Positions 20,977 through 30,168 of a stretch of DNA of 40,748 nt are shown in pieces. The translations under genes and the position numbers were made by a program. Position 1 is the stretch's first letter; every line of letters starts with the position of its first letter. The notes under the pieces were generated by a model, which saw only the letters and a list, made by a program, of their open reading frames with translations, was not told the origin of the DNA and did no database searches. Origin of the DNA: Nitrospiria bacterium (GTDB lineage Bacteria; Nitrospirota; Nitrospiria; JACQBZ01). The stretch spans positions 1 through 40,748 of the forward strand of contig DATKAN010000022.1 of NCBI GenBank assembly GCA_035498035.1. Reading direction: 5' to 3'.

Positions 20977-23274
20977 TTGCGAGCGTTGATTGTGTGGGTC
21001 GTTTTGATTTTCTCGGCCGCTTCCGCGGCCGCTTCGCCCGCGTATACCCCGGGCGAGATCCTTGTGAAATTCAAACCCGGAACCCCGCCGGAGACGATCG
21101 AGAGCGTCGGCGCCCGGTTGAAGACCTTTGTGAAAAGAAAATCGGAGCTCACGGGGGTCCGGCTCCTTTCCCTCCCGTCCGGCCTCTCGGTGGAAGAGGC
21201 CCTCAAGGCCTACCGCGGCCAGCCGGACGTGCTCTACGCCGAACCGAACTACATCCGGCGGGCCTCGGACACCCTTCCCAACGATGTCCAGTTGGATGAG
21301 CAGTGGGGTCTTCATAACACCGGCCAGGCCATCCATGCCACCCCCAATTTCCACGGCAGCCCGGGCGCCGACATCGATGCGCCGTTGGCCTGGGACATCA
21401 CCACCGGCTCCCCTTCGATGGTGATCGCGGTGATCGACAGCGGGGTGGATTATACCCATACGGATTTCAGGACCAGTACCGCGTCCAATATCTGGGCCAA
21501 TGCCGGGGATACCTGGACAAACCCCATCACCCCATCCACCGGAAACGGAAAGGACGACGACGGGAACGGCTATACGGATGATTTCCACGGTTGGAATTTC
21601 GTCGGAAATCAGACCTGTACAGTGGATGCGAGCGGCGCCTGCAACTGCACGCAGGACGACCCGGTCGGGAACAACGATCCGATGGATGATTTCGGACACG
21701 GTACCCATGTGGCCGGGATTATTGCAGCCCGGGGGAACAATGGCACGGGAATTACGGGTGTTCTGTGGAACGCGCAGATCATGCCGTTGAAGATTCTCGA
21801 TGCGAACGGCTGCGGTTCGGTGGGGGATGAAATTCAGGCCATCGATTACGCGATCAACAACGGCGCGAGCATCATCAATGCCAGTTTCGGAGGTCCCGGT
21901 TTGTCCTCGACCGAAGAGGACGCGATCCGCGCCGCCGGCACCGCCGGGATCCTTTTCGTGGCCGCGGCCGGGAACGACGGAACGAACAACGACGACTTTC
22001 CGATCTACCCGGCCAGCTTCAATCTCCCCAACGTGATCTCGGTGGCGGCCACCGACGCCAATGATCGCCTGTCCCCCATTTCCAATTACGGCAAAAACCG
22101 TGTCGATATCGGCGCGCCCGGGGAATGCGTATATTCCACCACGCCGGTGACCGTCGTTAAACTGACGAACGTCATCAGCTGTTTAAATACGCCGATCACG
22201 ACGGTCCACGCCTACATGACCGGAACCTCCATGGCCGCGCCGCACGTCGCGGGCGCGGCCGGGCTGCTCCTGTCCCAGGATCCATCGCTCACGCCGGAGG
22301 AGGTTCGGGCCGCGATCCTCCTGACCGCCGATCCCCTCGACGGCCTGAAGGGCCGCGTGGCCTCGTCCGGAAGGCTGAACGCCTCCAGCGCGTTGCGCCG
22401 GGTGAAGGGATCGGGTCTCATCGGGGGACACGGAGGATGCGGCTCTCCGATCGGTGCCATCCGCGCATCCGATTCCGATACGGTATCGCCCGTTCAGGGT
22501 CTCCTGTTTCTTCTTGTCCTGTTCTGGCCGCTCGTCCTTCCGATTCTGAGGAGGAAACTCGGAAAACATCCGGCCTTGGGCCGGACGATCATCGGACGCG
22601 GTTCCGGAATGACCTCTGCGACGGGACTGCTGGCCCTGATCGTTCTGTGGCCCCAAACGGCGGCGGCCGCCGGGGTGGACGCCCCGTTCCAGCCGGTGCA
22701 TTCCTTGGCCTTAAAGGTGGGTTACCATCGGTATAATTCAAGCGACTATTTCGACAGCAATTCCGGCCTTGTCTCCCCCGGCGACCTGGCCGGCTTGAGC
22801 GGGGAATTGGAATACGATTGGCGATGGGAAAGAGAAAAAAGTCTGACCGTCACGGCCGGCCAGTACCGAAGCGAAACGGATTTCAAGAATGTTTGTTGCG
22901 GCAGCCTCCAATTTTCAACGCAATACCTCCTCCTGACCCCGAAATACCATTTCGCAATCCGCCTCCGACCCCAAAAAAATCCGGCCGAGGAACCCTTGGA
23001 GGGGTACCTGGGGGGCGGAATCGGTTTTTACCATTTTACCCGCGAGGTCAGCGGGACCGTTCAAGATCATCTTTCCTCGAACGTGTTGGGTCTGCACGCC
23101 CTCGCCGGCATCGAGGCGCCCTTGATTAAACGGTTTTCGGTGTTCCTGGAGGCCCGGTATGCCGTGGCCAAGGTGAAAAGCGCCGATCCCTTCGACGATT
23201 CGCTGGATGTGGGCGGCATGAACTATTCCCTGGGCATCCGTTGGCAGTTCCTGCCGGCCCATAAACCGTCCTAA
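20977..23274 (+). CDS. Subtilase (S8) fused to an outer-membrane beta-barrel
   Basis: A 765-residue exported protein. The signal peptide (LRALIVWVVLIFSAASAAA) is followed by an inhibitor-like propeptide (GEILVKFKPGTPPE to VLYAEPNYI) and a subtilisin domain with the full triad: Asp154 in VIDSGVDY, His241 in GHGTHVAG, Ser418 in GTSMAAPHVAG, and oxyanion Asn333 in AAAGNDG. Near residues 485-530 come GGHGGCGSPIG, a hydrophobic helix and LRRK, like a C-terminal sorting signal. The frame then runs through a second signal-peptide-like segment (Met545, GLLALIVLWPQTAAAA) into about 200 residues of barrel-like strands. TTG at 20977 has GGAGGAG nine bases ahead; an in-frame TTG at 20884 precedes the terminator and is rejected. 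Substrate unknown. Confidence 0.82.
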   Translation: MRALIVWVVLIFSAASAAASPAYTPGEILVKFKPGTPPETIESVGARLKTFVKRKSELTGVRLLSLPSGLSVEEALKAYRGQPDVLYAEPNYIRRASDTLPNDVQLDEQWGLHNTGQAIHATPNFHGSPGADIDAPLAWDITTGSPSMVIAVIDSGVDYTHTDFRTSTASNIWANAGDTWTNPITPSTGNGKDDDGNGYTDDFHGWNFVGNQTCTVDASGACNCTQDDPVGNNDPMDDFGHGTHVAGIIAARGNNGTGITGVLWNAQIMPLKILDANGCGSVGDEIQAIDYAINNGASIINASFGGPGLSSTEEDAIRAAGTAGILFVAAAGNDGTNNDDFPIYPASFNLPNVISVAATDANDRLSPISNYGKNRVDIGAPGECVYSTTPVTVVKLTNVISCLNTPITTVHAYMTGTSMAAPHVAGAAGLLLSQDPSLTPEEVRAAILLTADPLDGLKGRVASSGRLNASSALRRVKGSGLIGGHGGCGSPIGAIRASDSDTVSPVQGLLFLLVLFWPLVLPILRRKLGKHPALGRTIIGRGSGMTSATGLLALIVLWPQTAAAAGVDAPFQPVHSLALKVGYHRYNSSDYFDSNSGLVSPGDLAGLSGELEYDWRWEREKSLTVTAGQYRSETDFKNVCCGSLQFSTQYLLLTPKYHFAIRLRPQKNPAEEPLEGYLGGGIGFYHFTREVSGTVQDHLSSNVLGLHALAGIEAPLIKRFSVFLEARYAVAKVKSADPFDDSLDVGGMNYSLGIRWQFLPAHKPS

Positions 23275-23332
23275 AGCTTCGCGGAATCCTCGGATCGATG
23301 AAGCGGCGCGTCCTTCCGGGTTCGGACCTTTC

Positions 23333-23361
23333 TTGATCGTCTTTTAAGAATATGCTATTCT
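23333..23361 (+). promoter_or_regulatory. Promoter of accD-folC-lptD
   Basis: TTGATC (23333-23338) and TATTCT (23356-23361) with a 17-base spacer, ending 23 bases before the accD start. The next genes follow with gaps of 27 and 1 bases, so it probably serves all three. Confidence 0.55.
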
Positions 23362-23384
23362 GGCGTCGGTTTTGAGGAGGGGCG

Positions 23385-24218
23385 ATGGCCTGGTTTAAAA
23401 AAGACAAGTCGGCCGAAGGGAAACGGTTGAAGATTCCGGAAGGGCTTTGGCTCAAGTGCGACAGTTGCAAAGAGGTGGTCTACCGGAAGGAAATCGAGAA
23501 GAACGCCAAGGTCTGTCCGAAATGCAATTATCATTTTCCCATTTCCATCGGCGAGCGGATCTCCCTGATGCTGGACGAGGGGAGTTTCAAGGAATGGGAC
23601 ACCGGCCTTTCGCCGCTGGATCCCCTGAATTTCAAGGATTCGGTTCGCTACCGGGAGCGGATTAAAACGGCCCAGGACAAGACGCGTCAACGGGATGCGA
23701 TGGTGATCGGCGAGGGGACGATCAATCATCTGCCGGTGGTTCTGGGGCTGTTCAACTTTTCCTACATGGGCGGCAGCATGGGCTCGGTTGTGGGGGAAAA
23801 AATTCTGCGCGCGGCGGAAAAAGCGGTCTCCCGCCGCTGGCCGCTGATCATCGTCAGTTCTTCCGGCGGCGCGCGGATGCAGGAAGGCATTCTATCGCTC
23901 ATGCAGATGGCCAAGACCTCCGCCGCGGTGGCCCGACTGGCTGAAGCCAGGGTTCCCTTTTTTTCCATTCTGGCCGACCCGACCTTCGGCGGCGTCACGG
24001 CCAGCTTCGCGATGCTGGGCGACATTATCATCGCGGAGCCCAAGGCCCTGATCGGATTTGCCGGCGCCCGCGTGATCGAACAGACGATCAAACAACAGCT
24101 GCCCGAGGGATTCCAGCGATCCGAATTTCTACTGGATCACGGGATGATCGATCTGATTCTGGAACGGAAAAAGCTGAAGCAAACTCTGGCCAAGCTTCTG
24201 ACCTTTTACAGTGCGTGA
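23385..24218 (+). CDS. accD: Acetyl-CoA carboxylase carboxyltransferase subunit beta
   Basis: Transfers the carboxyl group from biotin to acetyl-CoA, giving malonyl-CoA for fatty acids, with AccA. The N-terminal zinc ribbon has Cys25, Cys28, Cys44 and Cys47. The crotonase-fold carboxyltransferase domain follows ([54 protein letters not shown]). At 277 residues it is full length. A GAGGAGGGG ribosome site lies just before the ATG. AccD next to FolC is a common bacterial arrangement. Confidence 0.96.
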   Translation: MAWFKKDKSAEGKRLKIPEGLWLKCDSCKEVVYRKEIEKNAKVCPKCNYHFPISIGERISLMLDEGSFKEWDTGLSPLDPLNFKDSVRYRERIKTAQDKTRQRDAMVIGEGTINHLPVVLGLFNFSYMGGSMGSVVGEKILRAAEKAVSRRWPLIIVSSSGGARMQEGILSLMQMAKTSAAVARLAEARVPFFSILADPTFGGVTASFAMLGDIIIAEPKALIGFAGARVIEQTIKQQLPEGFQRSEFLLDHGMIDLILERKKLKQTLAKLLTFYSA

Positions 24219-24245
24219 CAGCGACGCCCGGATCGACCACAGGCC

Positions 24246-25553
24246 ATGACGCTTTCCTATCCAAAGGCCATCGAATATCTCTACAGTCTTCAATGGCACG
24301 GCATCAAATTGGGGCTTGATAATATTCGGCGCCTGATGACCGCGCTGGGGGAGCCCCACGAGCGTTTTCGGTCCGTCCATGTCGCCGGGACCAACGGTAA
24401 GGGATCGACCGCGGCCGCGATCGCGACCGTCCTTCAGACGGCCGGTTACCGGACGGGGCTCTACACGTCGCCCCATCTTATCGATTTCACGGAGCGGATA
24501 CGGGTCAACGGCGAGCCGATCTCCCCGGAACGGGTGGCCCGGTTGACGGAACGGGTTCGCGCCGCGGCGGGGGATATCCCGGCGACCTTCTTTGAATTCA
24601 CGACGGCCATGGCGTTTCTCTATTTTGCGGAGTCCTCGGTCGATCTGGTGGCGGCGGAGGTCGGAATGGGGGGGCGGTATGATGCCACCAATGTGTTGAG
24701 CCCGCTGGTTACCGTCATCACCAATGTCGACTTCGATCATCAGGCGTTTTTGGGAAACACGCTTGAACAGATCGCGTTCGAGAAGGCCGGAATCGTCAAG
24801 CCCGGCGTTCCGGTGGTGACCGCGGCGGATCGTCCGGAAGCCTTGGAGGTCATCCGCACCGTTTCCCGGGAACAGGGGGCTCCGCTTTATCGGGTGGGCC
24901 ATGAGATCCGCACGGAGGGATCATCGCCGCGGCGGTTTCTGTATCGGGGCCTCCGGGGGTCGTATCCCGATCTGAGCTTTGGGCTGATGGGGAAGCATCA
25001 ATTATCGAACGCCGCCTGCGCCTTGGGCGCCCTGGAATTGCTGGAGTCCCACGGCCTCTCGGCGGGTGAAGCCGCGATTCGCCGGGGTCTTTCGACGGTT
25101 CGTTGGGACGGGCGCTTGGAAATGATTCGCCCGAGTCCCTCCGGCGCGCCCGTGCTTCTGGACGGGGCGCACAATCCCGCCGGGGCGCGGGTCCTTCGGG
25201 TGTTCTTGGAAGAGACCCGTCCCCCGCGGCCGGGGCGGTTGGTCCTGGTAGTGGGGATCATGCGCGATAAGGATATCGACGGCATCCTGGCCGAACTGGT
25301 GCCGTTGGCCGATGAGGTGGTGTTGACCCGGCCCGGTTATGATCGGGCCGAACCAACGGCCGATCTGAAGCGGCGGGTCGATTCCTTTTCGGTCCGTTCG
25401 ACGGCCCGGGAGCCCGTGGAGGAGGCCTTGCGATATGCGCAGTCCGTGGCCACGCCGGCCGATCTGATCTGCGTCACCGGGTCTCTTTATACGATGGGCG
25501 AGGCGCGATCGTATCTGAAGGGGTTGCCGCAACCGACGGCACTGAGGGGGTAG
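24246..25553 (+). CDS. folC: Folylpolyglutamate synthase / dihydrofolate synthase
   Basis: Adds glutamate to dihydropteroate or to folates, using ATP; in most bacteria one protein does both. The Mur-ligase P-loop is GTNGKGS (residues 48-54), followed by YTSPHLIDFTERIRVNG, the DHQAFLGNTLEQIAFEKAGI region and DGAHNPAGARVL in the C-terminal domain. The length of 435 residues is usual. It starts 27 bases after accD and its stop is one base from the lptD start. Whether it has both activities cannot be read from sequence alone. Confidence 0.94.
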   Translation: MTLSYPKAIEYLYSLQWHGIKLGLDNIRRLMTALGEPHERFRSVHVAGTNGKGSTAAAIATVLQTAGYRTGLYTSPHLIDFTERIRVNGEPISPERVARLTERVRAAAGDIPATFFEFTTAMAFLYFAESSVDLVAAEVGMGGRYDATNVLSPLVTVITNVDFDHQAFLGNTLEQIAFEKAGIVKPGVPVVTAADRPEALEVIRTVSREQGAPLYRVGHEIRTEGSSPRRFLYRGLRGSYPDLSFGLMGKHQLSNAACALGALELLESHGLSAGEAAIRRGLSTVRWDGRLEMIRPSPSGAPVLLDGAHNPAGARVLRVFLEETRPPRPGRLVLVVGIMRDKDIDGILAELVPLADEVVLTRPGYDRAEPTADLKRRVDSFSVRSTAREPVEEALRYAQSVATPADLICVTGSLYTMGEARSYLKGLPQPTALRG

Positions 25554-25554
25554 A

Positions 25555-27768
25555 TTGTTGGGGCCTCGGCCTTGCGACCCGCATCGGTATTTTCAAAGGA
25601 TCGGCGCGGCCTCCGCGCTGTGGATTGCCCTCCTGATAGCCTCCTCAACCTTTGGGGAATCCCCCCAGACGGTTCCCCCTTCCTCCGATCCTATCCTAAA
25701 GAGCAAGGAACCGATCGAGATCACGGCCGACCAGATCCAGTATTTGAAGGATTCCGATTTCTACATCGCGGACGGCTCGGTCAACGTGGTACGGGGGGGC
25801 GTCCATCTTCAAGCCGATCATGTCACGCTGGACCACGGAACCGGGCAGGTCAAGGCCGCCGGACATGCCGTCCTGCGCGACGGGGATGACGTCGTTTCCG
25901 GGGAGGAGCTCGATTACAATTTCAATACCAAAAAGGGCACGGTCCTTCCCGGGAAATTGTTTATCGAGAAGGATAATTATCATGTCGATGCCGACCAAAT
26001 GGATAAAACGGGAGAGAATCATTATGATTTGAAGGCCTGGTCCCTGACCTCCTGCGACACGCAAGACCGAGAGGCCCCTCTCTGGCGATTCCGCGGACAG
26101 ACCGCCCGTCTGGATGTGGGGCATACGCTGGTGGCTCATAATGTGATCCTCTACGTCAAAGACGTCCCGGTCCTGTACACGCCCTATCTGATGTTTCCGG
26201 CCGGCACGGAGCGGCAGAGCGGTTTCCTTCCGACACGGTTCGGCTACAACACCACGGACGGATTGATCGTCGATCAGGATCTCTACTGGGCGATCAGTCC
26301 CAGCCAGGATATGACACTTACGCTGGACTACCGAAGCATCCGGGGAACCGGGTTGGGCCTGGAGTATCGTTATCGGCTCAGCCGGACTTCCGAGGGAGAG
26401 TTGCACTACGCCGTGTTTAACGATCATATCACCGGCGACCTCCGGACCGAGACGGAATTTCAGCACACCCAGCGGTTCACCCCCGATTTCCAGGCCCGGT
26501 TGAATGTTCACCTGGTCAGCGACATCAATCAATTTCGGGACCTCAGCACTTCGACATCGGAACGGACCCAGCCAACCATTCAGTCGAACTTTGTAATCTT
26601 TAGGCGGTGGGACAATCAAGAGCTTTATCTCAAGGCCCTGGTGACGAAGGACCTCGTCACGGAAAGCAATACCACCCTCCAGGTTCTTCCCGAACTGGGT
26701 TATTCATTACAGGAATACAGGCTGGGGGATTCGCCCTTGTATCTGGGCTTGGATGCGAAGGCCGACAATTTCTGGCGGGAACATGAAGATCCTGCGGCCG
26801 GATTGATTCGGGCCCAACGCCTCGACGTTTTTCCGCGTGTATGGACGCGGCTCGATCTCGGCGGCCTGGTCCTGACCCCGCGCGCCGGTTACCGGGAAAC
26901 CTGGTACAGCCGCGACCTCGTATCGGATTCCCCGACGCAGCGGGGGGTCGAGGTCCTCGATCTGGGAGCCAACACCCGGGTCTACAAGGCTTTTGAGTCC
27001 TCGGGGCCCCGTCAGCTCGTTCATTACATCGAGCCGGCCGCCGTCTACGACTACGTCCCCTTTGTGGATCAAACCCGCTTGCCCCACTTCGATGATATCG
27101 ATCAGTTGCCCCGAAAAAACGATGTGACCTATTCCCTGACGAACCGGTTGGTCTTGGAGGACCATTCCGATCCCGGAAAAACCTCCGCGCGCGAACTGAT
27201 TTTCTGGAAGCTCACGCAGACCTACGATATCCACGCCCGACGGCTTGAGAATGATCCCGGCCCGTCGCGGCCGCTGTCCAATTTGAGATCGGAGTCCATT
27301 ATCCGGCCGTGGACCGGAGCGAGTCTGGACGTGGACACCTTTTATGACCTCTATCAGCGGAAAACGGTCTCATTCAACACCGATCTCCAACTCAAGGGTC
27401 TTCATCCCTGGACGATCGACCTCGGACAGCGTTATACGCGCGAGGGCGCGGTCGCGCCCAACGGGGACCCTTTCAATGCCCTGGCTCCCGGGGATCCGGC
27501 CTTCTGGTACAGCCAGGCGTCCCCGCTCATCCGTTATCTCACAGGGGAAATCCGGATCGATCTGCCCGGGAAAGTCATCCTGTCCGCCAAGACGTACTAC
27601 GACATCCAGGACCGGGTCTTCGCGGAAAACGATTACGGGATGGAATATGTCGGCCAATGTCTGGGTATCGGGGTTTCTTATCAGCGTCTGCCCGATCGAA
27701 CGCAGTTCAATTGGATGATTACGCTCCGCCCGTCCGAGATGTCGCGTGCGAAGTCCTTTATCTTTTAG
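25555..27768 (+). CDS. lptD: LPS-assembly outer-membrane protein LptD
   Basis: Outer-membrane translocon that inserts lipopolysaccharide into the outer leaflet, working with LptE. A hydrophobic leader (ASALWIALLIASSTFG) precedes an OstA/LptA-like jelly roll (EPIEITADQIQYLKDSDFYI, VQADHVT-type strands, GTVLPGKLFIEKDNYHVDAD), then the barrel (PYLMFPAGTERQSGFLPTRF, GLGLEYRYRLS and so on), ending in Phe. Cys residues occur in LTSCDTQD and VGQCLGIG, one before and one late in the barrel, as needed for a bridge between the domains. TTG at 25555 (or the next codon, 25558) follows GAGGGGG. At 737 residues it is a typical size. No lptE is visible nearby. Confidence 0.92.
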   Translation: MLGPRPCDPHRYFQRIGAASALWIALLIASSTFGESPQTVPPSSDPILKSKEPIEITADQIQYLKDSDFYIADGSVNVVRGGVHLQADHVTLDHGTGQVKAAGHAVLRDGDDVVSGEELDYNFNTKKGTVLPGKLFIEKDNYHVDADQMDKTGENHYDLKAWSLTSCDTQDREAPLWRFRGQTARLDVGHTLVAHNVILYVKDVPVLYTPYLMFPAGTERQSGFLPTRFGYNTTDGLIVDQDLYWAISPSQDMTLTLDYRSIRGTGLGLEYRYRLSRTSEGELHYAVFNDHITGDLRTETEFQHTQRFTPDFQARLNVHLVSDINQFRDLSTSTSERTQPTIQSNFVIFRRWDNQELYLKALVTKDLVTESNTTLQVLPELGYSLQEYRLGDSPLYLGLDAKADNFWREHEDPAAGLIRAQRLDVFPRVWTRLDLGGLVLTPRAGYRETWYSRDLVSDSPTQRGVEVLDLGANTRVYKAFESSGPRQLVHYIEPAAVYDYVPFVDQTRLPHFDDIDQLPRKNDVTYSLTNRLVLEDHSDPGKTSARELIFWKLTQTYDIHARRLENDPGPSRPLSNLRSESIIRPWTGASLDVDTFYDLYQRKTVSFNTDLQLKGLHPWTIDLGQRYTREGAVAPNGDPFNALAPGDPAFWYSQASPLIRYLTGEIRIDLPGKVILSAKTYYDIQDRVFAENDYGMEYVGQCLGIGVSYQRLPDRTQFNWMITLRPSEMSRAKSFIF

Positions 27769-27823
27769 GGTCGGGATGTCGTTCCCCCGACCGGGGACAG
27801 TCGGATTGCGGCCCATTCGTTCC

Positions 27824-27853
27824 TTGACACGTTGGGGCGCGGTTGAGTATCGT
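27824..27853 (+). promoter_or_regulatory. Promoter of the SDR oxidoreductase gene
   Basis: A perfect TTGACA (27824-27829) and TATCGT (27848-27853) with an 18-base spacer, 47 bases before the GTG start. It makes the gene independent of accD-folC-lptD. Confidence 0.5.
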
Positions 27854-27900
27854 TGCAATGCTGGAAGGCATAGGGATCGTTCTAGGGGAGGACATCTTAG

Positions 27901-28638
27901 GTGGATCCGGAAGGTAAAGCCGCATTGATCACAGGGGGGGCGAGGATCGGTCAGGCCGTCGCCATCGCGCTGGCCCGCCGCGGGGCCGATGTGGCCATGA
28001 CCTTTCGTTCCTCGAAGTCCAGCGCCGAGGAGACCGCGAAGAAAGTTCAGGCCCTGGGGGTCCGCGGGGTGACGGTGCGGGCCGATCTGACGAAGGCGGC
28101 CGATCTCGCCGCTGCGGTCAAAAGGGTGGCCGCGACGTTCGGCCGGCTGGATATCCTGGTCAACCTGGCCTCGATCTATGAAAGGGCGGCGCTTGCGTCG
28201 CTCGATGCCAACGTCTTGGAAAAGAACATGGCGGCGAACCTGGAAAGCGCCTATCTTCTTTCACTTCAGTGCGCGCCGTGGATGAAGCGGCGGGGTCAGG
28301 GGCGCATCATTCATTTTTCGGATTGGATCGCGGCCAGCGGCCGGCCTCGGTATAAGGCGTATCTTCCGTACTACGTTTCGAAAGCGGGCGTCATCGGTCT
28401 GACTCAGGCGCTGGCCCTGGAATTGGCGCCGGAGATCCTGGTCAATGCGGTCGCGCCGGGACCGATCCTGCCGCCCCCTGATCTGTCGGCCCGGGAGAGC
28501 CGTGCGGTCAAACGGGCCACCCCCTTGGGTCGGTGGGGAGGGCCCGAAGAGATCGCGAAGGCGGTTGTCTTTTTGATCGAGACCGACTTCGTCACGGGCG
28601 AGTGCATCCGCGTGGACGGGGGACGGCATCTATTGTAG
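27901..28638 (+). CDS. Short-chain dehydrogenase/reductase
   Basis: NAD(P)H-dependent oxidoreductase of 245 residues with a classical SDR layout. The nucleotide-binding motif is LITGGARIGQAVA; it is followed by RADLTKAADL, VNLASIYERA (in place of NNAG), Ser140/Ser146, the catalytic Tyr157-x3-Lys161 in YYVSKAG, and the C-terminal FVTGECIRVDGG. The form of the glycine motif and the MTFRSS turn recall FabG- and pteridine-reductase-like members; the substrate is not identifiable. The GTG start has GGGGAGGA about eight bases ahead. The TAG stop is also the first three bases of a dispersed repeat. Confidence 0.85.
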   Translation: MDPEGKAALITGGARIGQAVAIALARRGADVAMTFRSSKSSAEETAKKVQALGVRGVTVRADLTKAADLAAAVKRVAATFGRLDILVNLASIYERAALASLDANVLEKNMAANLESAYLLSLQCAPWMKRRGQGRIIHFSDWIAASGRPRYKAYLPYYVSKAGVIGLTQALALELAPEILVNAVAPGPILPPPDLSARESRAVKRATPLGRWGGPEEIAKAVVFLIETDFVTGECIRVDGGRHLL

Positions 28639-28752
28639 GGGCTCACGTCGCCCCCTCCACACGTCGGCTGCAAACCGCCGAGTGCAGGCCGGCCGAGCGG
28701 CTCGACTGAGCTCGCCGAAGTCCTCCCCCTCTCGCTCGCGTGGCACGCTGGC
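28636..28752 (+). repeat. Dispersed TAGGGGCT repeat (copy D)
   Basis: TAGGGGCTCACGTCGCCCCC starts at the SDR stop codon. A right-hand module (28695-28739) with GCGGCTCGACTGAGCTCGCC and a CCTCCCCCTCTCGCTCGC tail matches copy E at 44 of 45 positions. It fills the gap between convergent genes. Confidence 0.75.
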
Positions 28753-28782
28753 AGTATCATTCTTTAAGGGCTTGAATCGCCG

Positions 28783-29301
28783 TCAGGGACGTTTACGGGC
28801 CTCGTTGAAGAACGAGATGTACTCGTCCGACCGGAAGTCCGGATAGGTGTGGGGGAGGGGTGTGAAACTCTTTCCCTGAAAGACGAGCGTGACTTCTGCG
28901 TAAATCCCGTCCCGGAGATAGATCCGGTGGGCATAATCTTTGGTCGTCGCCAGGACGATCTTCGACGGGGCGAGATACCCCGGATCGAGATTGATCCGCC
29001 GGAAGCTTCCTTCGGACGTTGTCCGGAGCCACCGTTGCTCGAGCTCGTTTGTAAACCGTTTGATGTCCGGAAGCGTATCGGGCGGGATGGACGGCTTGAA
29101 AAAAAAGAATTGGCGTTTCAGGTTCTCCCCCAACTCTTTTTCGTAATAGGCCGTATGGGTCCAGGGATAAACGGGGCTTTCCAGATCGACCGGTCCGAAA
29201 CGGGCTGTAAGAAAGGGGCGGACTTCTTCAAACAAGGTCGGCCTTCCGGCGATCATTCCGACCAGCAGCTTGACCGGCTCGGCCGGCCTCAGGATTCCCA
29301 T
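28783..29301 (-). CDS. DUF4416 family protein
   Basis: A 172-residue soluble protein of the DUF4416 family, recognised by its opening (PVKLLVGMIAGRPTLFEEV), the SPVYPWTHTAYYEKELGENL region, INLDPGYLAPSKIVLATTKD and the DGIYAEVTLVFQGKSFTPLP to TYPDFRSDEYI end. There is no signal peptide or membrane helix. The family has no established function. Its ATG lies within the last codons of the M14 gene (13-base overlap), so the two are co-translated, which suggests a shared process. Confidence 0.85.
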   Translation of the reverse strand: MGILRPAEPVKLLVGMIAGRPTLFEEVRPFLTARFGPVDLESPVYPWTHTAYYEKELGENLKRQFFFFKPSIPPDTLPDIKRFTNELEQRWLRTTSEGSFRRINLDPGYLAPSKIVLATTKDYAHRIYLRDGIYAEVTLVFQGKSFTPLPHTYPDFRSDEYISFFNEARKRP

Positions 29302-30107
29302 AATTTTTGGAGGGCCGAATCGAGCGCCGTGAGATGGATCTCGGCGCGCTCCCCGGGCGTCAGATGGACCGGCGTCTCGGTGGTGTAGCAGCGCCGGGTG
29401 CTGTTGGCGAAATGGTAGAAGGCCTGGGGCCAGTCCGGCCGCCGCTCCAGCATCGTCCGGAAATCGTCATCCGCAAGCTCCCGGTGGATCAGACCTTCGT
29501 CGGCCGGCAGTCCCTCGATCTCTTCGCCGCGGTTGATCGGGAAATTCGAGCCGATCCGTGCGATCATCTCCCGACCCCACGAGGGGTGGCCGTCCTGCGT
29601 CAATTCGTAGAGATAGAACCCCGGCGTATCGACGTCTTCGTGGAATTCCATGGCGAGAAGGAAGGGTCGGTCGCCGACCGCATTTTTCACATACCGAACT
29701 TCCGACGGGGGGGAAGGATTCTTGAACTGCCGGTTCAGATCGATCCCCGCGGCGTTTTCCCGGGTGCCGTGTTCATACCCGAACGGGTTCGTACACGGCA
29801 GGACGGTGAACTCGAAACGTTGGTACAGGACCGGAAGGGATTTGTAACGTTTCAGAAATTCCAGAACGGCCCAGACGCCTCCGGGCTCATCCCCGTGAAT
29901 CCCTCCCCCGATATAGACCGGCCGCGACGTGGGATTGCCCGTCTTTGCGCCTTTCAGCGAGAGATGATAAACAGGGTATTGTTCCGTTCCCGCCCGTACC
30001 GAGCCCAAGGCGACCGCACGCAGCGTCGGGATCTCACGAATCGCCCGGTCGACGGCCTGAACCACTTCCCGGTAGTCCCGGATTTTCTTGGTGACGGTCC
30101 GTTTCAT
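29289..30107 (-). CDS. M14-family zinc carboxypeptidase
   Basis: A 272-residue metallopeptidase or amidase of the M14/AstE-like superfamily. Zinc ligands are His71 and Glu74 in GGIHGDEPGG and His156 in AMEFHEDVDTPG; the substrate-binding Asn-Arg pair is in GIDLNRQF, and the catalytic Glu244 is in CYTTETP. All needed residues are present. There is no signal peptide, so it probably acts in the cytoplasm. The ATG is preceded by no ribosome site, and a possible -10 box ends only eight bases upstream, so the message may be leaderless. Peptidoglycan peptides, aminoacyl conjugates or small amides are all possible substrates. Confidence 0.85.
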   Translation of the reverse strand: MKRTVTKKIRDYREVVQAVDRAIREIPTLRAVALGSVRAGTEQYPVYHLSLKGAKTGNPTSRPVYIGGGIHGDEPGGVWAVLEFLKRYKSLPVLYQRFEFTVLPCTNPFGYEHGTRENAAGIDLNRQFKNPSPPSEVRYVKNAVGDRPFLLAMEFHEDVDTPGFYLYELTQDGHPSWGREMIARIGSNFPINRGEEIEGLPADEGLIHRELADDDFRTMLERRPDWPQAFYHFANSTRRCYTTETPVHLTPGERAEIHLTALDSALQKLWES

Positions 30108-30115
30108 GTTTTAAA

Positions 30116-30142
30116 ATTATCACAGCCTTCGGCTCAAATCAA
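30116..30142 (-). promoter_or_regulatory. Possible promoter of the M14-DUF4416 pair
   Basis: On the minus strand TTGATT (30142-30137) and GATAAT (30121-30116) are 15 bases apart. Transcription would start within a few bases of the ATG at 30107. The short spacer lowers confidence. Confidence 0.35.
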
Positions 30143-30168
30143 CTGCCGGGTCCGGACGGCAATAGCCG

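Noticed and set aside
20608-21708. Open frame of 366 codons on the - strand
   Set aside because: It crosses the moaDE terminator and runs antisense to moaDE and the subtilase.
27769-27800. Terminator after lptD
   Set aside because: A GTCGGG/CCCGAC stem can form but no T tract follows it.
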